A DNA stretch of 64,000 nucleotides from Sisyra terminalis (Eukaryota > Arthropoda > Insecta > Neuroptera > Sisyridae), in the NCBI GenBank assembly GCA_958496175.1, contig OY292275.1:56559701-56623700 (forward strand). Reading direction: 5' to 3'. A program made the position numbers and the translations under genes. Shown piece by piece: positions 13,165 through 23,789 of this stretch. The notes beneath the pieces are model-generated. The model was given only the letters and a program-made list of their open reading frames with translations, did no database searches and had not been told where the DNA came from. How positions within the stretch are numbered: position 1 is the first letter of the stretch; every line of letters begins with the position of its first letter.

Positions 13165-14143
13165 CGTGATAAGGGATCCAGAAGAAATGCAATCATAAGC
13201 ACAGCCCCCAAAATACAAGCCAAGTAAATGATGGAAATTTCAAAAATTTCCGAATCTGGTGGTCGTTCTAGATTTTCGTTGACGTTGGAAGACGTTGTAC
13301 AAAAATTGGCCCCACAGAACCTCAAAGTTTCATCCCCAATGGATTTGGAAGCGTTTCCGCTTCCACCTCCACCATGACCTCCGGATGACAAAACTAAAAA
13401 AAACCAACATTTCCACGTCAATTTCCATCCATCAAGTATCTAAACTTTTGCATACCTAACGATGATATTAAATTTCCCCACAACTCAGCCGTTTGCCATG
13501 CCAAGAAGAAGAACCCGAAGAATCGAACAATAATGGCATCGACAGGTTGGTCTGTGATTTTCGCATAGACACCACCAACTTGCGTTAAATATGTCGCCTT
13601 CGACGCCCACATCGGTGCGGCGCCTAAACCCAACAAAACCCCGGCCGGCACTAACGTGTAAAACTTTGGATAAAATTGTGCCCCAATGTACGGCGCGTAA
13701 CACAACATCGAAAAACATAATGTCCATTTCACTGTGAGATTTTTGATTAGAAATGTCGGCACGAAAATACAACTAACGACAAGCGCCGCGTAAATAGCGC
13801 TCAGCGAAACGACGCCGAGGCCGTCGGTCGCGTTAATACTGGATTGCAGATTGGCCGTTCCCTGGAACGCGGTGAATTGGACCATAAACGCCGACGAAAT
13901 GGTCGCTATGTTTTTCAAAATTCGCCACTTTTCGTTGGGCGTTAATTTGACTTTGACGCTTTGTGTGTCGGGCTGTGGCGGTGGTTTGATTATTTCGTGG
14001 CTGTTGAGAAGGTCCTCGTCGTTTTTGAATGCTTTATTTGTGTATCCTTCGTTTAGGTTTAGTGTGTAGAGGTTCTTTTCGTCTCCTCCACCAGCATCGA
14101 CGCCGCCGCCGCCATCAGGTTTTGGATTGTCGGACGCAGTCAT
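13165..14143 (-). CDS. Unc93-like: UNC93-like membrane protein, 5' half (two coding exons, 3' half off the window)
   Basis: Coding sequence is complement(13456..14143) joined to complement(13165..13393), giving 305 residues. The 62-bp intron has donor G|GTATGC at 13455 and a TTTTTTTTAG acceptor ending at 13394; the joined frame reads LISSLVLSSG, as in insect UNC93-like proteins. The chosen ATG (14143-14141) follows acceptor TTTTTTGATTGCAG (AG at 14148-14147), so a 5'UTR exon lies further right. The last exon ends at donor CG|GTAAGA in phase 2. Residues 1-75 are a Gly-rich, Pro-containing hydrophilic N-terminus. Hydrophobic segments lie at about 79-99, 111-133, 140-157, 163-190, 203-231 and 281-301; a Gly/Ser-rich loop (about 232-250) and two cysteines (256, 261) precede the last. 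UNC-93 relatives resemble major-facilitator proteins with about 11-12 membrane segments; nematode UNC-93 is a potassium-channel regulator. Insect homologues run to roughly 530 residues, so about 230 are outside the window. No break is seen in the visible part. Confidence 0.93.
13394..13455 (-). other. short intron of the UNC93-like gene
   Basis: A 62-bp GT-AG intron inserted in phase 1 within a valine codon. Removing it joins LISSL to VLSSGGHGG without a stop. The pyrimidine tract ends in TTTTTTTTAG. Confidence 0.88.
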
Positions 14144-14146
14144 TTT

Positions 14147-14160
14147 CTGCAATCAAAAAA
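14147..14160 (-). other. splice acceptor before the start codon
   Basis: TTTTTTGATTGCAG directly precedes AAAATG. This shows the translation start sits three bases into an internal exon, and that the promoter and at least one untranslated exon are upstream on the minus strand (higher coordinates). Confidence 0.7.
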
Positions 14161-14204
14161 TTGGGTCAATTTTTTCAAGTTTCCATTAGTAATTGATTTA
14201 AGAA

Positions 14205-14383
14205 GGACATTCACACTCCGAATTGCAGTCCAACTTGCGGGTCAACTTTCAAAGTTGAATCTAAAGTCGGACCGTGAATGGTGTTGTTGAAAGTTGGATT
14301 CTAGTCGGACTAGTCGGATCATTTAGGCAATCCAACTAGTAGTCCGACTAGTTGGACTGTAAGTCGGAGCGTGAATGGTCTGC
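14205..14383. mobile_element. fold-back MITE, hAT-like, in the 5' intron of the UNC93-like gene
   Basis: The ends are inverted: CATTCACACTCCGAATTGCAG on the left matches CATTCACGCTCCGACTTACAG read inward from the right, continuing into GTCCAACT. The interior carries further copies of GTCGGAC/GTCCGAC and GACTAGTC words, so the whole element can fold. An imperfect 8-bp duplication (TTTAAGAA at 14197, TTTAGGAA at 14384) would fit hAT. It sits only about 60 bp from the splice acceptor. Confidence 0.6.
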
Positions 14384-14779
14384 TTTAGGAATGAAAATGC
14401 ATTGGTTCCATTAATTAATCTTGAATTTTAATTGGATTTTTTTGCTGACGTTGAATCGTTATACTGTTTATACAGTATATATTCGTTAGTATTTGTCAAA
14501 ACGATTGTTAGTATTTTTTCGTTAGAATATATAACTAAATAAAACTCTATTCGTTTTGACCAATGATTACAAATAATCGTTTAATTTCCACCGAAAAAAA
14601 AATTGTTATAATATATCTAAACCTATACTTTTTTTTAATTTGGGTATAAATATAGATATTATGGCACCAAGGTGCCAAGGGGTACCAAAGTGCAAAATGT
14701 AAAATTTTACAATGACTAAAGGCGAATTTATGTTTGAGAATTATCTGTCTTTATTGTGTATATAAAGTACTACTTGATA

Positions 14780-14822
14780 ACCACTGAGGAAGATTGCTTG
14801 GTAGTCGAAATACGTATCTGGT
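14780..14822 (+). ncRNA. hammerhead-ribozyme-like core, left arm of the 14.5-kb palindrome
   Basis: In order: ACCA (helix I, 5' strand), CTGAGGA (core C3-A9), an extra A, GATTG-CTTGG-TAGTC (helix II, 5 pairs including two G-T), GAAA, then TACGTATC, where the A of GAAA plus TACGTAT forms a self-complementary ATAC/GTAT helix III with no loop, C as cleavage base, and TGGT (helix I, 3' strand). All hammerhead core positions are present. The extra A between A9 and helix II is non-canonical and may weaken activity. Confidence 0.5.
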
Positions 14823-15059
14823 ACATTCTAGTACGATTTTACGTTCAAATTTATGGTTATAGTTTACTTCTGTTAATTATATTATCTAAATAAAACTCTA
14901 ATTCGTTTTGATTCCTTTGATTGTATTGGTCAAAACGAATAGAGTTTTATTTAGTTATATATTCGTTAGTAAAACGAATTAGAGTTTTATTTAGATAATA
15001 TAATTAACACAGAAGTAAACTATAAACATAAATTTGAACGCAAAATCGTACTAAAACGT

Positions 15060-15102
15060 ACCAGATACGTATTTCGATTGCCAATCAATCTTCCTCAGTG
15101 GT
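15060..15102 (-). ncRNA. hammerhead-ribozyme-like core, right arm of the 14.5-kb palindrome
   Basis: Read on the minus strand: ACCA, CTGAGGA, extra A, GATTG-ATTGG-CAATC (perfect 5-bp helix II), GAAA, TACGTATC, TGGT. It has the same layout as the left-arm copy with a better helix II. Both arms keep the core despite mismatches elsewhere. Confidence 0.5.
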
Positions 15103-15406
15103 TATCAAGTAGTACTTTATATACACAATAAAGACAGATAATTCTCAAATATAAATTCTCCTTTAGTCATTGTAAAATTTTACATTTTGTACTTTGGTAC
15201 CCCTTAACACCTTGGTGCCATAATATCTATATTTATACCCAAATTAAAAAAAAATATAGGTTTAGATATATAATAAGAAATTTTTTTTCGGTGAAAATTA
15301 AACGATTATTTGTAATCATTGGTCCAAAGAACAAAAATCAATATTTTTGAAAACCCTTACGTAGTTTACTAGCTACTTATATTGGTTAGGGTGTGATTTA
15401 AATATA

Positions 15407-16039
15407 CAGTCCCTGGTCATATTAATAGACGCGCTATAGGTTTTGCATAAAACCTGAAGCTATTTTATTTTGGATCCATATTTTTAATTGGGTTTAACTT
15501 TTCTGTACGAATTGTATTTATTACGATTATTACCAACTAACATGACCAAAAATCATATTTACTAAAAAATAAATTTTTGCCATCAAATTAATTAAACATC
15601 TTCTTAATAATGGCGAGCTGAATTGTTTAATATTTAATGGAAAGCCCATTTACTGATATTTAAGTTCCCATTCTGTGCAATATACCATACTGTCTATGTA
15701 GGACTATACCATCTGCTGTATTTGTGGATGATGATATCATAGGTAAATAATTTTTCTAAGAGCTATTTCTCTGTTGTGACCACCTCTTTAGCTACTTTTT
15801 TCTTCAGCAATTTCCACATATTTTCAATGGGTTTCAAGCCAAAGCTATTATCCTAAAGTAGGGTAATAGGGATAATAAACAAGGTTTTACCCTTACCCAG
15901 AAAATATATTTCTTAAAAATCAATACAAATTTTTATAATGTAAAAAGTAAACCATATTAAATTCAATTTAGTAGAGTAGGTATGGTATGTACATTTTGTA
16001 TAAAACCTTAAGTACGTCTAATAATATGGCCAGGGACTG
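15407..16039 (-). mobile_element. Tc1/mariner-type transposon, deleted, with transposase C-terminal relic
   Basis: The termini are CAGTCCCTGGTCATATTA on the left and the inverse of CAGTCCCTGGCCATATTA on the right. Both are flanked by TA (15405-15406 and 16040-16041), the Tc1/mariner target duplication. On the minus strand about 15860-15780 encodes LKPIENMWKLLKKKVAKEV, matching the DLNPIENxWxxLKxxV block just before the last catalytic region of Tc1 transposases; stops follow. At 633 bp it is less than half a typical Tc1 element, so the N-terminal DNA-binding and most catalytic parts are gone. It is non-autonomous. Confidence 0.82.
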
Positions 16040-16394
16040 TACGCCGAAAAAGGTGGAAATCACGTCAAAAAGTGTGTTTTAACGCCAGATAATAAGAGGA
16101 AACAGTTCTTTTGTAATATGTACAGAAAAGTATTATATTGAACTTCTATGTATGGAAAAAAATACAACAATGGTTATTTAACAGCATTAAAATTTAATTT
16201 ACAGCAATTTAATGTAAAATTATTTTAAATATGAACATCAAAATATCACAATAAGTTGGTAAAAATGTTTAAATTTGCAATTTACCTGCCAATTTAAAAG
16301 TCAAATTAAAAAGGATTTGATTATAAATTAAAATTGATGAGTTGATATTAATATTTATATACATAGCAAATTTATTAATTTATAATTTTGTAAA

Positions 16395-17088
16395 GGCAGT
16401 AGCTTTTTTCGTAGAAAAGTGGAAAGAAACAGTTCCGGAATTTATTAATTATTTCAATACACTACGTGGGCTAAAATCATATCAAAATTAGTTTGATAAT
16501 ACAGCATCAGGATATCTAAGTACAACCAATGGGGATTGAATCTATCAATTCCATAATTAACAATGAATATACTTTAAGAGATCGTTAATCTGTTTCTCAA
16601 TTTTTAAATAAATTAAATGATTTACTAATTAAATGAATTATGGACAGAATTCCAGAGCTGCAATGCTACAAAATTTGTTCTGTTAAACCAACAATTACTT
16701 TAAAAGAATTGACCAAATCTTATCATTGGACATTGCTTAACAAGAATATAATAAAAGTGGATAGTACATATTATGTAAGTACTTCAAATTCGAGTTATAA
16801 AAGTATAACTTCAGAATTGATAACCAAATATACTACTGAAGACTGGGAAGCGTTTGAAAATTTTGAACAGACTTTTATGGCACTTTGGCGTTTAATATAG
16901 ATGCTGATATTAAGTAAATGTAATTGTAGATGTCCAATATTTCAAATAAAATATAAGGGTAAGCATAGGACCTTTTATTCCGTTTGAAAAAAATTGAAGT
17001 TCTTGAGGAGGCTAAATGTATTCCTTTAGGACAAAAACTTAAATGTGGGCGCCCATCAAAAGCAAAGAAAGCATTATTTATTCAATAA
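16395..17088 (+). pseudogene. MULE-type transposase relic (C-terminal part with broken SWIM finger)
   Basis: Consecutive plus-strand pieces read FFVEKWKETVPEFINYF, ASGYLSTTNG, then in another frame GIESINSIINNEYTLRDR, MDRIPELQCYK and KPTITLKELTKSYHW (16640-16900), then CNCRCPIFQIKYKGKH near 16915-16965 and finally LEEAKCIPLGQKLKCGRPSK ending at a TAA at 17086. This is the order seen in insect MULE transposases: the end of the catalytic domain with the STNN box, the SWIM zinc finger (CxC...CxH) and a basic GRPxKAKKAL tail. At least one frameshift (about 16530) and several stops interrupt it, and the third SWIM ligand is Gly (GKH) where CKH is expected. No inverted termini were located. Dead copy. 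Confidence 0.68.
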
Positions 17089-17094
17089 ATTTAC

Positions 17095-20000
17095 TTATTT
17101 GACTTCAGAATATTCGCTACTTGGCGTTTTTAATTCTAATTGATACATGCTTGTATTGTCGTTTTATACTTAAATTTTACGTCTATTTGATATATCTTGC
17201 AGTTAAAAGTTTAAATCTGGCGTGTTAATCACCAATTTAAAAAATTAAATATCTGGCGTTAATTAATATATTTTAATGTGCACTTATATCCGTATTGGTT
17301 ATAGAAATATTTTTTTCGTTTATCCAAATTTAAATTGGCATTAGTTATAGTAAGTGTCACCAATCGCCTAAAATTCAATTTACAATCAACAAAGCATTGC
17401 TGTAGTGTCTCCACTTTGTCTCCATTTTCCTAAAACTTTGTGATATACTTAATCAAATATTTAATAATTTTTACAAGTATTATTACTCGATTAGATTGTC
17501 CAAAAAATAGTGCTACTTTAAACCGTTAAAGTAATGTTACTTTGTAAACTTTTCTATTGCCTACTGGACTATAACAAGATAATAATTAATGGAAGTTTGA
17601 GAATTCTAGTAATTCATTTGTGAGTAAGAATTATCCAAGCCTTATAGTAAAAACTATTTTTGATGTGACTGTTTACATCAGCAGTTTATATAAAATCAAC
17701 TTTTTTGTTGCCAAATACAAAATACTTCATTCATAGTTTTATAATTTCCTTGATATTTTCAACGATCCTAATAAAGCCTGGTGTTTTCACATTAAGTTAG
17801 TGACACTTATCGTAAAGATAAAATTTTATCCAGAGGATAAAGAAAACATGCATTTTTTCACCTTAGAATAGCGCAATGTTTCTGAACCTATTAAGTGAGC
17901 TTTGAATCTGAATATAGGTCTTCGCACTCCATTGAAAATTGAGTTTCGATTTTATAGTTTAGAAAAAAATATTTTTCGCAAAAATTGTCAAAAATTTGAC
18001 TATTTATATTGTTAGGAACTTTTCCCGCACCCCCAAAATTACCTTCTGGCACCACCAGGGATGCGGGCACTTCAGGTTAAGAAACATTGAAATAGTGTTA
18101 TGGTTAGAATTTTGAGATAAATTAATCAATTAAAAACTGGTCTTTAATAATACACTACCTTGTGGTAAATTTGGAAAAAAAATAACAAACCAAAACTTTT
18201 AAAACGTTTCATCAATACACTTGTTTAAATCAATTAATAATTTTTCCTGCCATTTATTAACGTTTGTGAAAAATTGCCATCAGTTCCGCAACAGTACTAT
18301 TCTTATCTACTACAACCATTTTTTTTATAAAAAAAAAAAAAATTGTACAATTTTCACGTTAATTCTAAGTACGTTAACGTTTTAGAGGGGTTTAAATAAT
18401 GCAAACAATTTCTGATAAAATATTTCATTTTTAACTTTAACTTTTTTTTTATTATATCATCATAGGCCAACGTTGTTATTTTACTTATTGAAAATGCAAT
18501 TTTTTGCATTTGAAATAACAAAAAAAAAACAGTCTTTCGTAATACGTTTACGAGATTCATCAATTACATGTGATATGAATGTAAATGAGTTTTCATTCAA
18601 GCGGTCGGTTTTTAGTAAAGAAAAGCCATGGAAAATGATGAAAAATTAATACGATGCAACCGAGTTATTAATACAGTGGCCATCCAAGCGTTGTCGTAGG
18701 AAATTAACTATTAGAGACTTCCGGATCTATTATGGATTGTGTGTGATTCTGTTTTTCAAATTCAAGGAAAAATTTAAATCTATGAGAAAATTATACGAAA
18801 GTTCATAAAAAAAATATATCCAATTATATTGGTACTGGTCGGTGGATAGGTATACGTTTACGTGTACTCATGAAGCATATTTGTGGCCTTTGTGAATTTT
18901 TATTTTATTTGTTGCGAGCAATTAAGAAAATCATAGGTGTTTGGTGTTTCCGGTTCTAATATCAATTAGTAGCTTTTATTCTTTGCACTTTTCTTAAGAT
19001 TTATTTGATAATATTGATGGGTGTTCGTATAGGAACTTATTGAAATATTTAACGTATAATTTTACGATTAATTAATTAACATTTTATTCCTATCATGTTG
19101 CACTTAAGTGCATTTTATTTAAATTAACTTAACGAAAAAAAAATAGTTGATCATTTTTTAAGTTTTTTTCCATAATTTTTTTTTTAACTTTTCTAATTTC
19201 AAGCTTGAATTTTTCAAATCAGTCGCATTGTTATTGTTGAAGTCAGGGGTACCTACTCAATTCTTGTTTTGCGGAACTTTTTGAAACGATTTATGTTATC
19301 ATCTCCGTCATTAAATACGTACCTATCTTAAAGTTGGAATCTATTTTTAGTGAATTTAATATTCAGAAAAAAATATTTTTCATCTAGGGGATCACTTTGA
19401 ATCACCAAAATGGATCAAAAATTGACTATAAATATTTCAATTGTTAATGTTTACTTTCTACCCTAAAAAGCTTTTTATTTCGATGAGTTTGACAAACGTT
19501 ATAAGTGTCGCTAAATATTGCTGTTATTATAGTTGATTACCCATTCTTCTGTTATTAAACTACATAAGAATGAGTTGATTCTACACCTAGTCTATTGTTG
19601 TGATAAAACTATTTTATAGCCTTTTAAAAAGCGATTTTATAAATAAATTTTAGGCCTTCTGAAAAATGTGATAAGTTTGAGGAGTTCTAAAAAACTTTTC
19701 AATTAAACTCGATCGGCATTTGTTTCACTAATTTTGCAAAGAGATTTAGGATATTAATATTAAGCACCCATTATTTCAAAGATTGTTAACTGTTATTTCA
19801 ATCGATTTGTTATAATTTTTCTAAAAATCTCAATACTGCGTATAGGTTTGGCCTTAAAATTTCTCATTTAGTTTAGATGGATTACATCTTTGTAGCGACA
19901 CGGTTTGAGATCCTTTTGGAAAATTATATAGTTTCAGGAAGAATTAAGTATACATGATAGGCTTATAAGTAGAATAAATAAGCCATACCCGAGGTATTTC

Positions 20001-20215
20001 GGTTATTTGGCTAAATAAGGCGTCGGGAAATCCGCAGCTTTTTTTGGCCTTAATTCTTTGGCTATATTTAAATGTCCAAATCTAAGTTTCAACTATTCAT
20101 AAAAAAAGAATTAAAATTTTGCAAGAAGAACCAATTCCAAAAAATGAAATAGGTACATAAAGTTGAAATTGTTTTTCTTCTTTGGCTCTCTAAGTAATAA
20201 AGATTTCCTACCCCT
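17095..20215. other. A+T-rich non-genic stretch
   Basis: No gene recognised. A GC-richer patch at 18010-18080 (CCCGCACCCCC...GATGCGGGCAC) and one at 18660-18740 could be transposon ends, but no partner ends or target duplications were found. Poly-T/poly-A runs occur near 18325 and 18440. Confidence 0.4.
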
Positions 20216-20222
20216 AGGCTAA

Positions 20223-20483
20223 GAGAACTGGATTACATTAATAGTTGAAGAGAAAGTGGAAGTAAACATAGCACAAATAGATCCCCTAAAAGATGGTGTT
20301 AACTGCCTACTCATTGCTGAAAGTTGCACTTTTACCACAGCACTGGAAAATATGGAATATAATATCACAAAACCACCCATAGGAGTGGAAGGACAGAATT
20401 GTATTACATTAGATGAAAATTTCATAATGTTGAATAATTTTAATGAAAAATCAGATGAAAGCTTCCAAACCTCCTTGTATTGA
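20223..20483 (+). pseudogene. unrecognised protein-like open segment (about 86 codons), possible exon or retro-fragment
   Basis: An open plus-strand frame runs from just after an in-frame TAA at 20220 to TGA at 20481. It reads like protein and less like random A+T-rich translation, with mixed charged residues and phrases such as IDPLKDGVNCLLIAESC, TKPPIGVEGQNCITLDE and NNFNEKSDESFQTSLY. A pyrimidine-rich stretch (TTTCCTACCCC) followed by TAGGCTAAG precedes it, so an acceptor at about 20223 is possible. There is no start codon in a convincing context. I do not recognise the family. It could be a single exon, an old pseudogene or chance; the minus strand is also open here, which lowers confidence. 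Confidence 0.25.
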
Positions 20484-20544
20484 AAACATTTTGTGAATAA
20501 ATTCACTAATAAAGGGGAAAAGTATTGTTGTTTCAGTACCTATA

Positions 20545-20705
20545 GACCAAGGGTGTTCAACATGAGTTTCTTAAGGGCCAGAATAAAGATTTTTTTTCCT
20601 CAATGGGTCTAAGGAAATGTGCAATAGTAAAACAAGAACAATAATTATGCATTATACAATTTAAAATTTAACAAGTTCGCGGGTCGCCGGTGGCCCGCAT
20701 TCAAT
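20545..20705. mobile_element. possible hAT-type relic
   Basis: The left side reads CAAGGGTGTTCAACATGAG followed by AAGGGCCAG; the right side has GCGGGTCGCCGGTGGCCCGC. GC-rich GGCCCGC words near a GTGTTCAAC-type end resemble hAT ends. No clean terminal repeat or duplication was found. Confidence 0.3.
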
Positions 20706-20709
20706 GGCT

Positions 20710-23685
20710 AATTATCAGCACATAAATCATTTCAAATCGAATAAAAGAAATTTTATAACTAAAGTGATATTTTCCTCTTGCAAACGATTGAAAAAAAATT
20801 TATTAATCTTAAATTGATATTGAAATAGTTAGACAAATGACCGAAAAAACAAAAATTCAGAATTGTATGCTCTTCGAATTTTACTCGATAGTAAAGCAAA
20901 GTTGTTAACGAAAATCTTTTTATTATCTATATAAGTGCATTTGATACTCATTATCGCTAAATGAGTTCTTTAAGTTCAAAGTCGATAATTTTGAATTCCT
21001 CAAATTGTATCATCTCAGATGACAAAAAATTTGGGCAATAAGATGTTAAAGGTGGAAGTGGTTCCAAATCCATGCCAAATAGCTGAAGAGATATCAAATA
21101 TTCCTAATAATCTTGTTCTACCAATTAAGTATCCAAAAATTCCCAAGAATAATCAATAGAATTCTCTTAACAGGAAAAGCAATGGAACAATTCATAAATT
21201 AAGGGTAGGTAATATTGTCTTAATGGTCCAAAGTTGTTCCTTTGAATTTATTTTTATTTAAATTGCTATAATAGTTTTCAAGGGGTAAAAGAATTGAATA
21301 CTTAAAAGTTGTTCGAAATATAACTTTCCAATATTTGTGTTAGTAATCAATTGATTTTAATATGTTAACAGGGTGATGATGTTACAAGCAATTACATCAA
21401 TTATTATTTCGATCTAAGTATTAATTATTATTTGATTAAGAATAAAACATTATTATAGAAAGAAGTATTTAAACTTTGTTACTTTTTTATCAACTACAGT
21501 TTTTATTGCAGAAATTCATTTTTTTTCCAAATATTAGTTTATATGTTTTAATTGATCAAAAGATAAAGGCAAACTTTTGTGATATGTTTTATTGTGAAAA
21601 GTTAATTTATGAATCGATTGAAAAATTTGGTTAAATCAAGAATAAAATGAAAATTTGACTTTATCGCTTGGCAGATGAGTGATTGAAGAATGAAGCATAT
21701 CATTAAATGAAAATTTGAAAGAATCAAATAGAAATATTTATAAGTTTTTCATTAATTTACTCATTTCTTTCCTAAATCATCAGCTGCCAGAGCACAAAAT
21801 TAAATTACTAATTCAGTTGTGTCCTGAAAATGCTTTCATTCTTAAAATTGCCAAGTATTTCAATCAATTCAAAGAATATATTTTTGCTATAAAAATCTCA
21901 CGAAAATTAAAAGTAAAGAATTGGGGAATAAAAGAAAAGCAATTACAACTGTAGTTTTTAGGAATGTAGAGGTACTTTTCAAGTGTCCCAAAATATTACA
22001 TTTTCAAAAAAACTTTCCTCCCAACATACTGCAGATACTTGGACATTTAAATTTAAATTACTTTCTGCGTTTTTATCTTCGTGTATCCTATAAAAGAGTT
22101 CATTAATTATTACAACTAATTTTTTAGGTTACAATGATGTTTAAGCTGAAAAAGTTATAAGTGACTTCTTTTTTTAAGAAGTTAACAAAAGTAGTAATTA
22201 AAATATTTTAATAAATTTAAATTTCTTTTTTTGGTACCAAGATTTGTATTAAAGACGATGATAATATATTGGAATTGAATATAAAAATTGAAACACAATT
22301 TATTCGTTTCCTATTTCATATGAAATTCTTTCTTTAAATTTATATAGCTATTGATCTCTTATTTTTTGATTTTGACAGGGTAGTTTGACGAATGTTTGTT
22401 CGTTAATTAACCAAAAATGTATTTTTATTTTTCTACTACAAAATATAAAGCATTTTTTAAATTATTCACAATTTTTGGTTGGATTATTTAAGGATGTTAT
22501 GGAGATACAATCGGAGATAAAAATAAAGAAAAAATAGAAATTCGTGAATAATTATGTTGTATAGAATACCATAAGATGAATAAAGAGAGCGATACTTAAA
22601 AAAATGTATTAAGTATAAATATAAAAAATTTTCGGTTTATTTACAATTTTTTTCTAAAGGGTTTTTTGCTAATAAAAGTCGCAGTATTTTCATATTGCAA
22701 TAACTTTTTAACGACTAAGTGAATTGGTTTGAAATTTTCACAGGTGCTTAAGCATTAAATAAAGAACAATCTACTTAATTTATGTTTCGTAGTATTTTGA
22801 TATATCTCCATAATATCCGTAAAAATTCGCTAAGAATTTGATACTATAACACAATCGATTTTTAAAGGACGTTTTGTAAAATTTTAAAATTAAACCTCCG
22901 ATGAAAATATCTTATTTGAACCATGTTAATACAAGCAATTAAAAAAAAACATTAAAGTATAAACAATTGTATTAAGCCATAAGTATAATCGCTTACATTT
23001 TTGTGGGGTATGGAAAATTGTGGACATTTTTTAGAAAAAAATATTAGAGTGTGCTACAATTTTAAGTTTTCAAAATTTTCATTATTTTTCGTGATATTAC
23101 AGTTTTTATTTTGCAGATTTCCTAAATTATTGTATATTTATTTATAGTAAACATAATAAAGGTTTTGAGTGAGTTTGAAAAATTCATGTTACTGTGGAAA
23201 AACTGTTGAAAAGTATCGTTTTTTCGAAATTAAACTTTTGAAAATTATTTTTCTAGAACCAGGTGAAGTAAAAGATGAAATTAATTAGTGATATTATTTG
23301 GGAATATATTTCTAATTCAGTTCGAACCAATATTTGTATGTATTTTGGCTCAATTTAATTTTATAATTTGGCAGTTTACAAAATCGTTTTTTTCCATATA
23401 GTAACAATAAAATATTTGTGGATATTAATAGATCAGTATTATATTTATTCTTTGTGGATTAAAAGAAATAAATTTAAATTTTGTGCAAATATGTTGCAAA
23501 AATTCTAATTTTTTAAAGAATATACGAAATTTTCTTTAATCGATTTTTGCTTTTTGCAATTATAAGAACTTGGGGGGCTTTTCCTTTTTGATTTGGTTTT
23601 TTTTTTAAATTTTTTTGTTTCAAAAAAAGCTACTTTCCTTTATATTTTATAAGTTAAAACTTCCGTTATATTTTTTTTTTGTACA
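20710..23685. other. A+T-rich non-genic stretch
   Basis: No gene recognised. Short plus-strand open frames at about 21020-21160 and 21715-21954 have some mixed composition but no identifiable motif. The 22660-22760 stretch resembles a dispersed repeat in style, but only one copy is seen here. Confidence 0.4.
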
Positions 23686-23688
23686 TAT

Positions 23689-23783
23689 GAAGACAATTCA
23701 GGTTGTTTTAGATCGTTTTTTTTTTGAATAGTAAAAATATTTAATAAAAAAAAAAACGATCTTAAACAACCTGAATTGTCTTC
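23689..23783. repeat. hairpin with 38-bp arms
   Basis: GAAGACAATTCAGGTTGTTT (from 23689) is repeated in reverse complement ending at 23783, continuing through TAGATCG/TAAGATCG and a T-run, with a 19-nt A+T loop. Only one mismatch lies in the non-homopolymer part, so it is a recent or maintained hairpin. Confidence 0.65.
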
Positions 23784-23789
23784 TTATTT

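Larger units (their letters stand above)
14526..15324. mobile_element. 800-bp palindromic element with hammerhead-like cores; circularly permuted arms
   Basis: Two arms of about 350 bp (14558-14909 and 14971-15324) are reverse complements with scattered mismatches and are separated by 61 bp. A further 39-bp block at 14526-14564, just outside the left arm, is repeated in reverse complement at 14925-14963, inside the centre instead of outside the right arm. The order is therefore A-B-A'-B' and not A-B-B'-A'. Each arm contains the motif CTGAGGA...GAAATACGTATC described separately. Related sequence occurs at 47.6 and 50.0 kb. There are no open frames. The nature of the element is inferred. Confidence 0.75.

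Noticed and set aside
13485..14069. Open frames overlapping the UNC93-like exon in other frames
   Set aside because: Shadows of the real exon.
18660..18740. Tc1-like end (TACAGTGGCCATCC)
   Set aside because: Only one end seen; no inverted partner or TA on the other side.
20219..20506. Minus-strand frame opposite the 20.2-kb open segment
   Set aside because: Ser/Phe-rich mirror of the plus-strand frame, with no motif.
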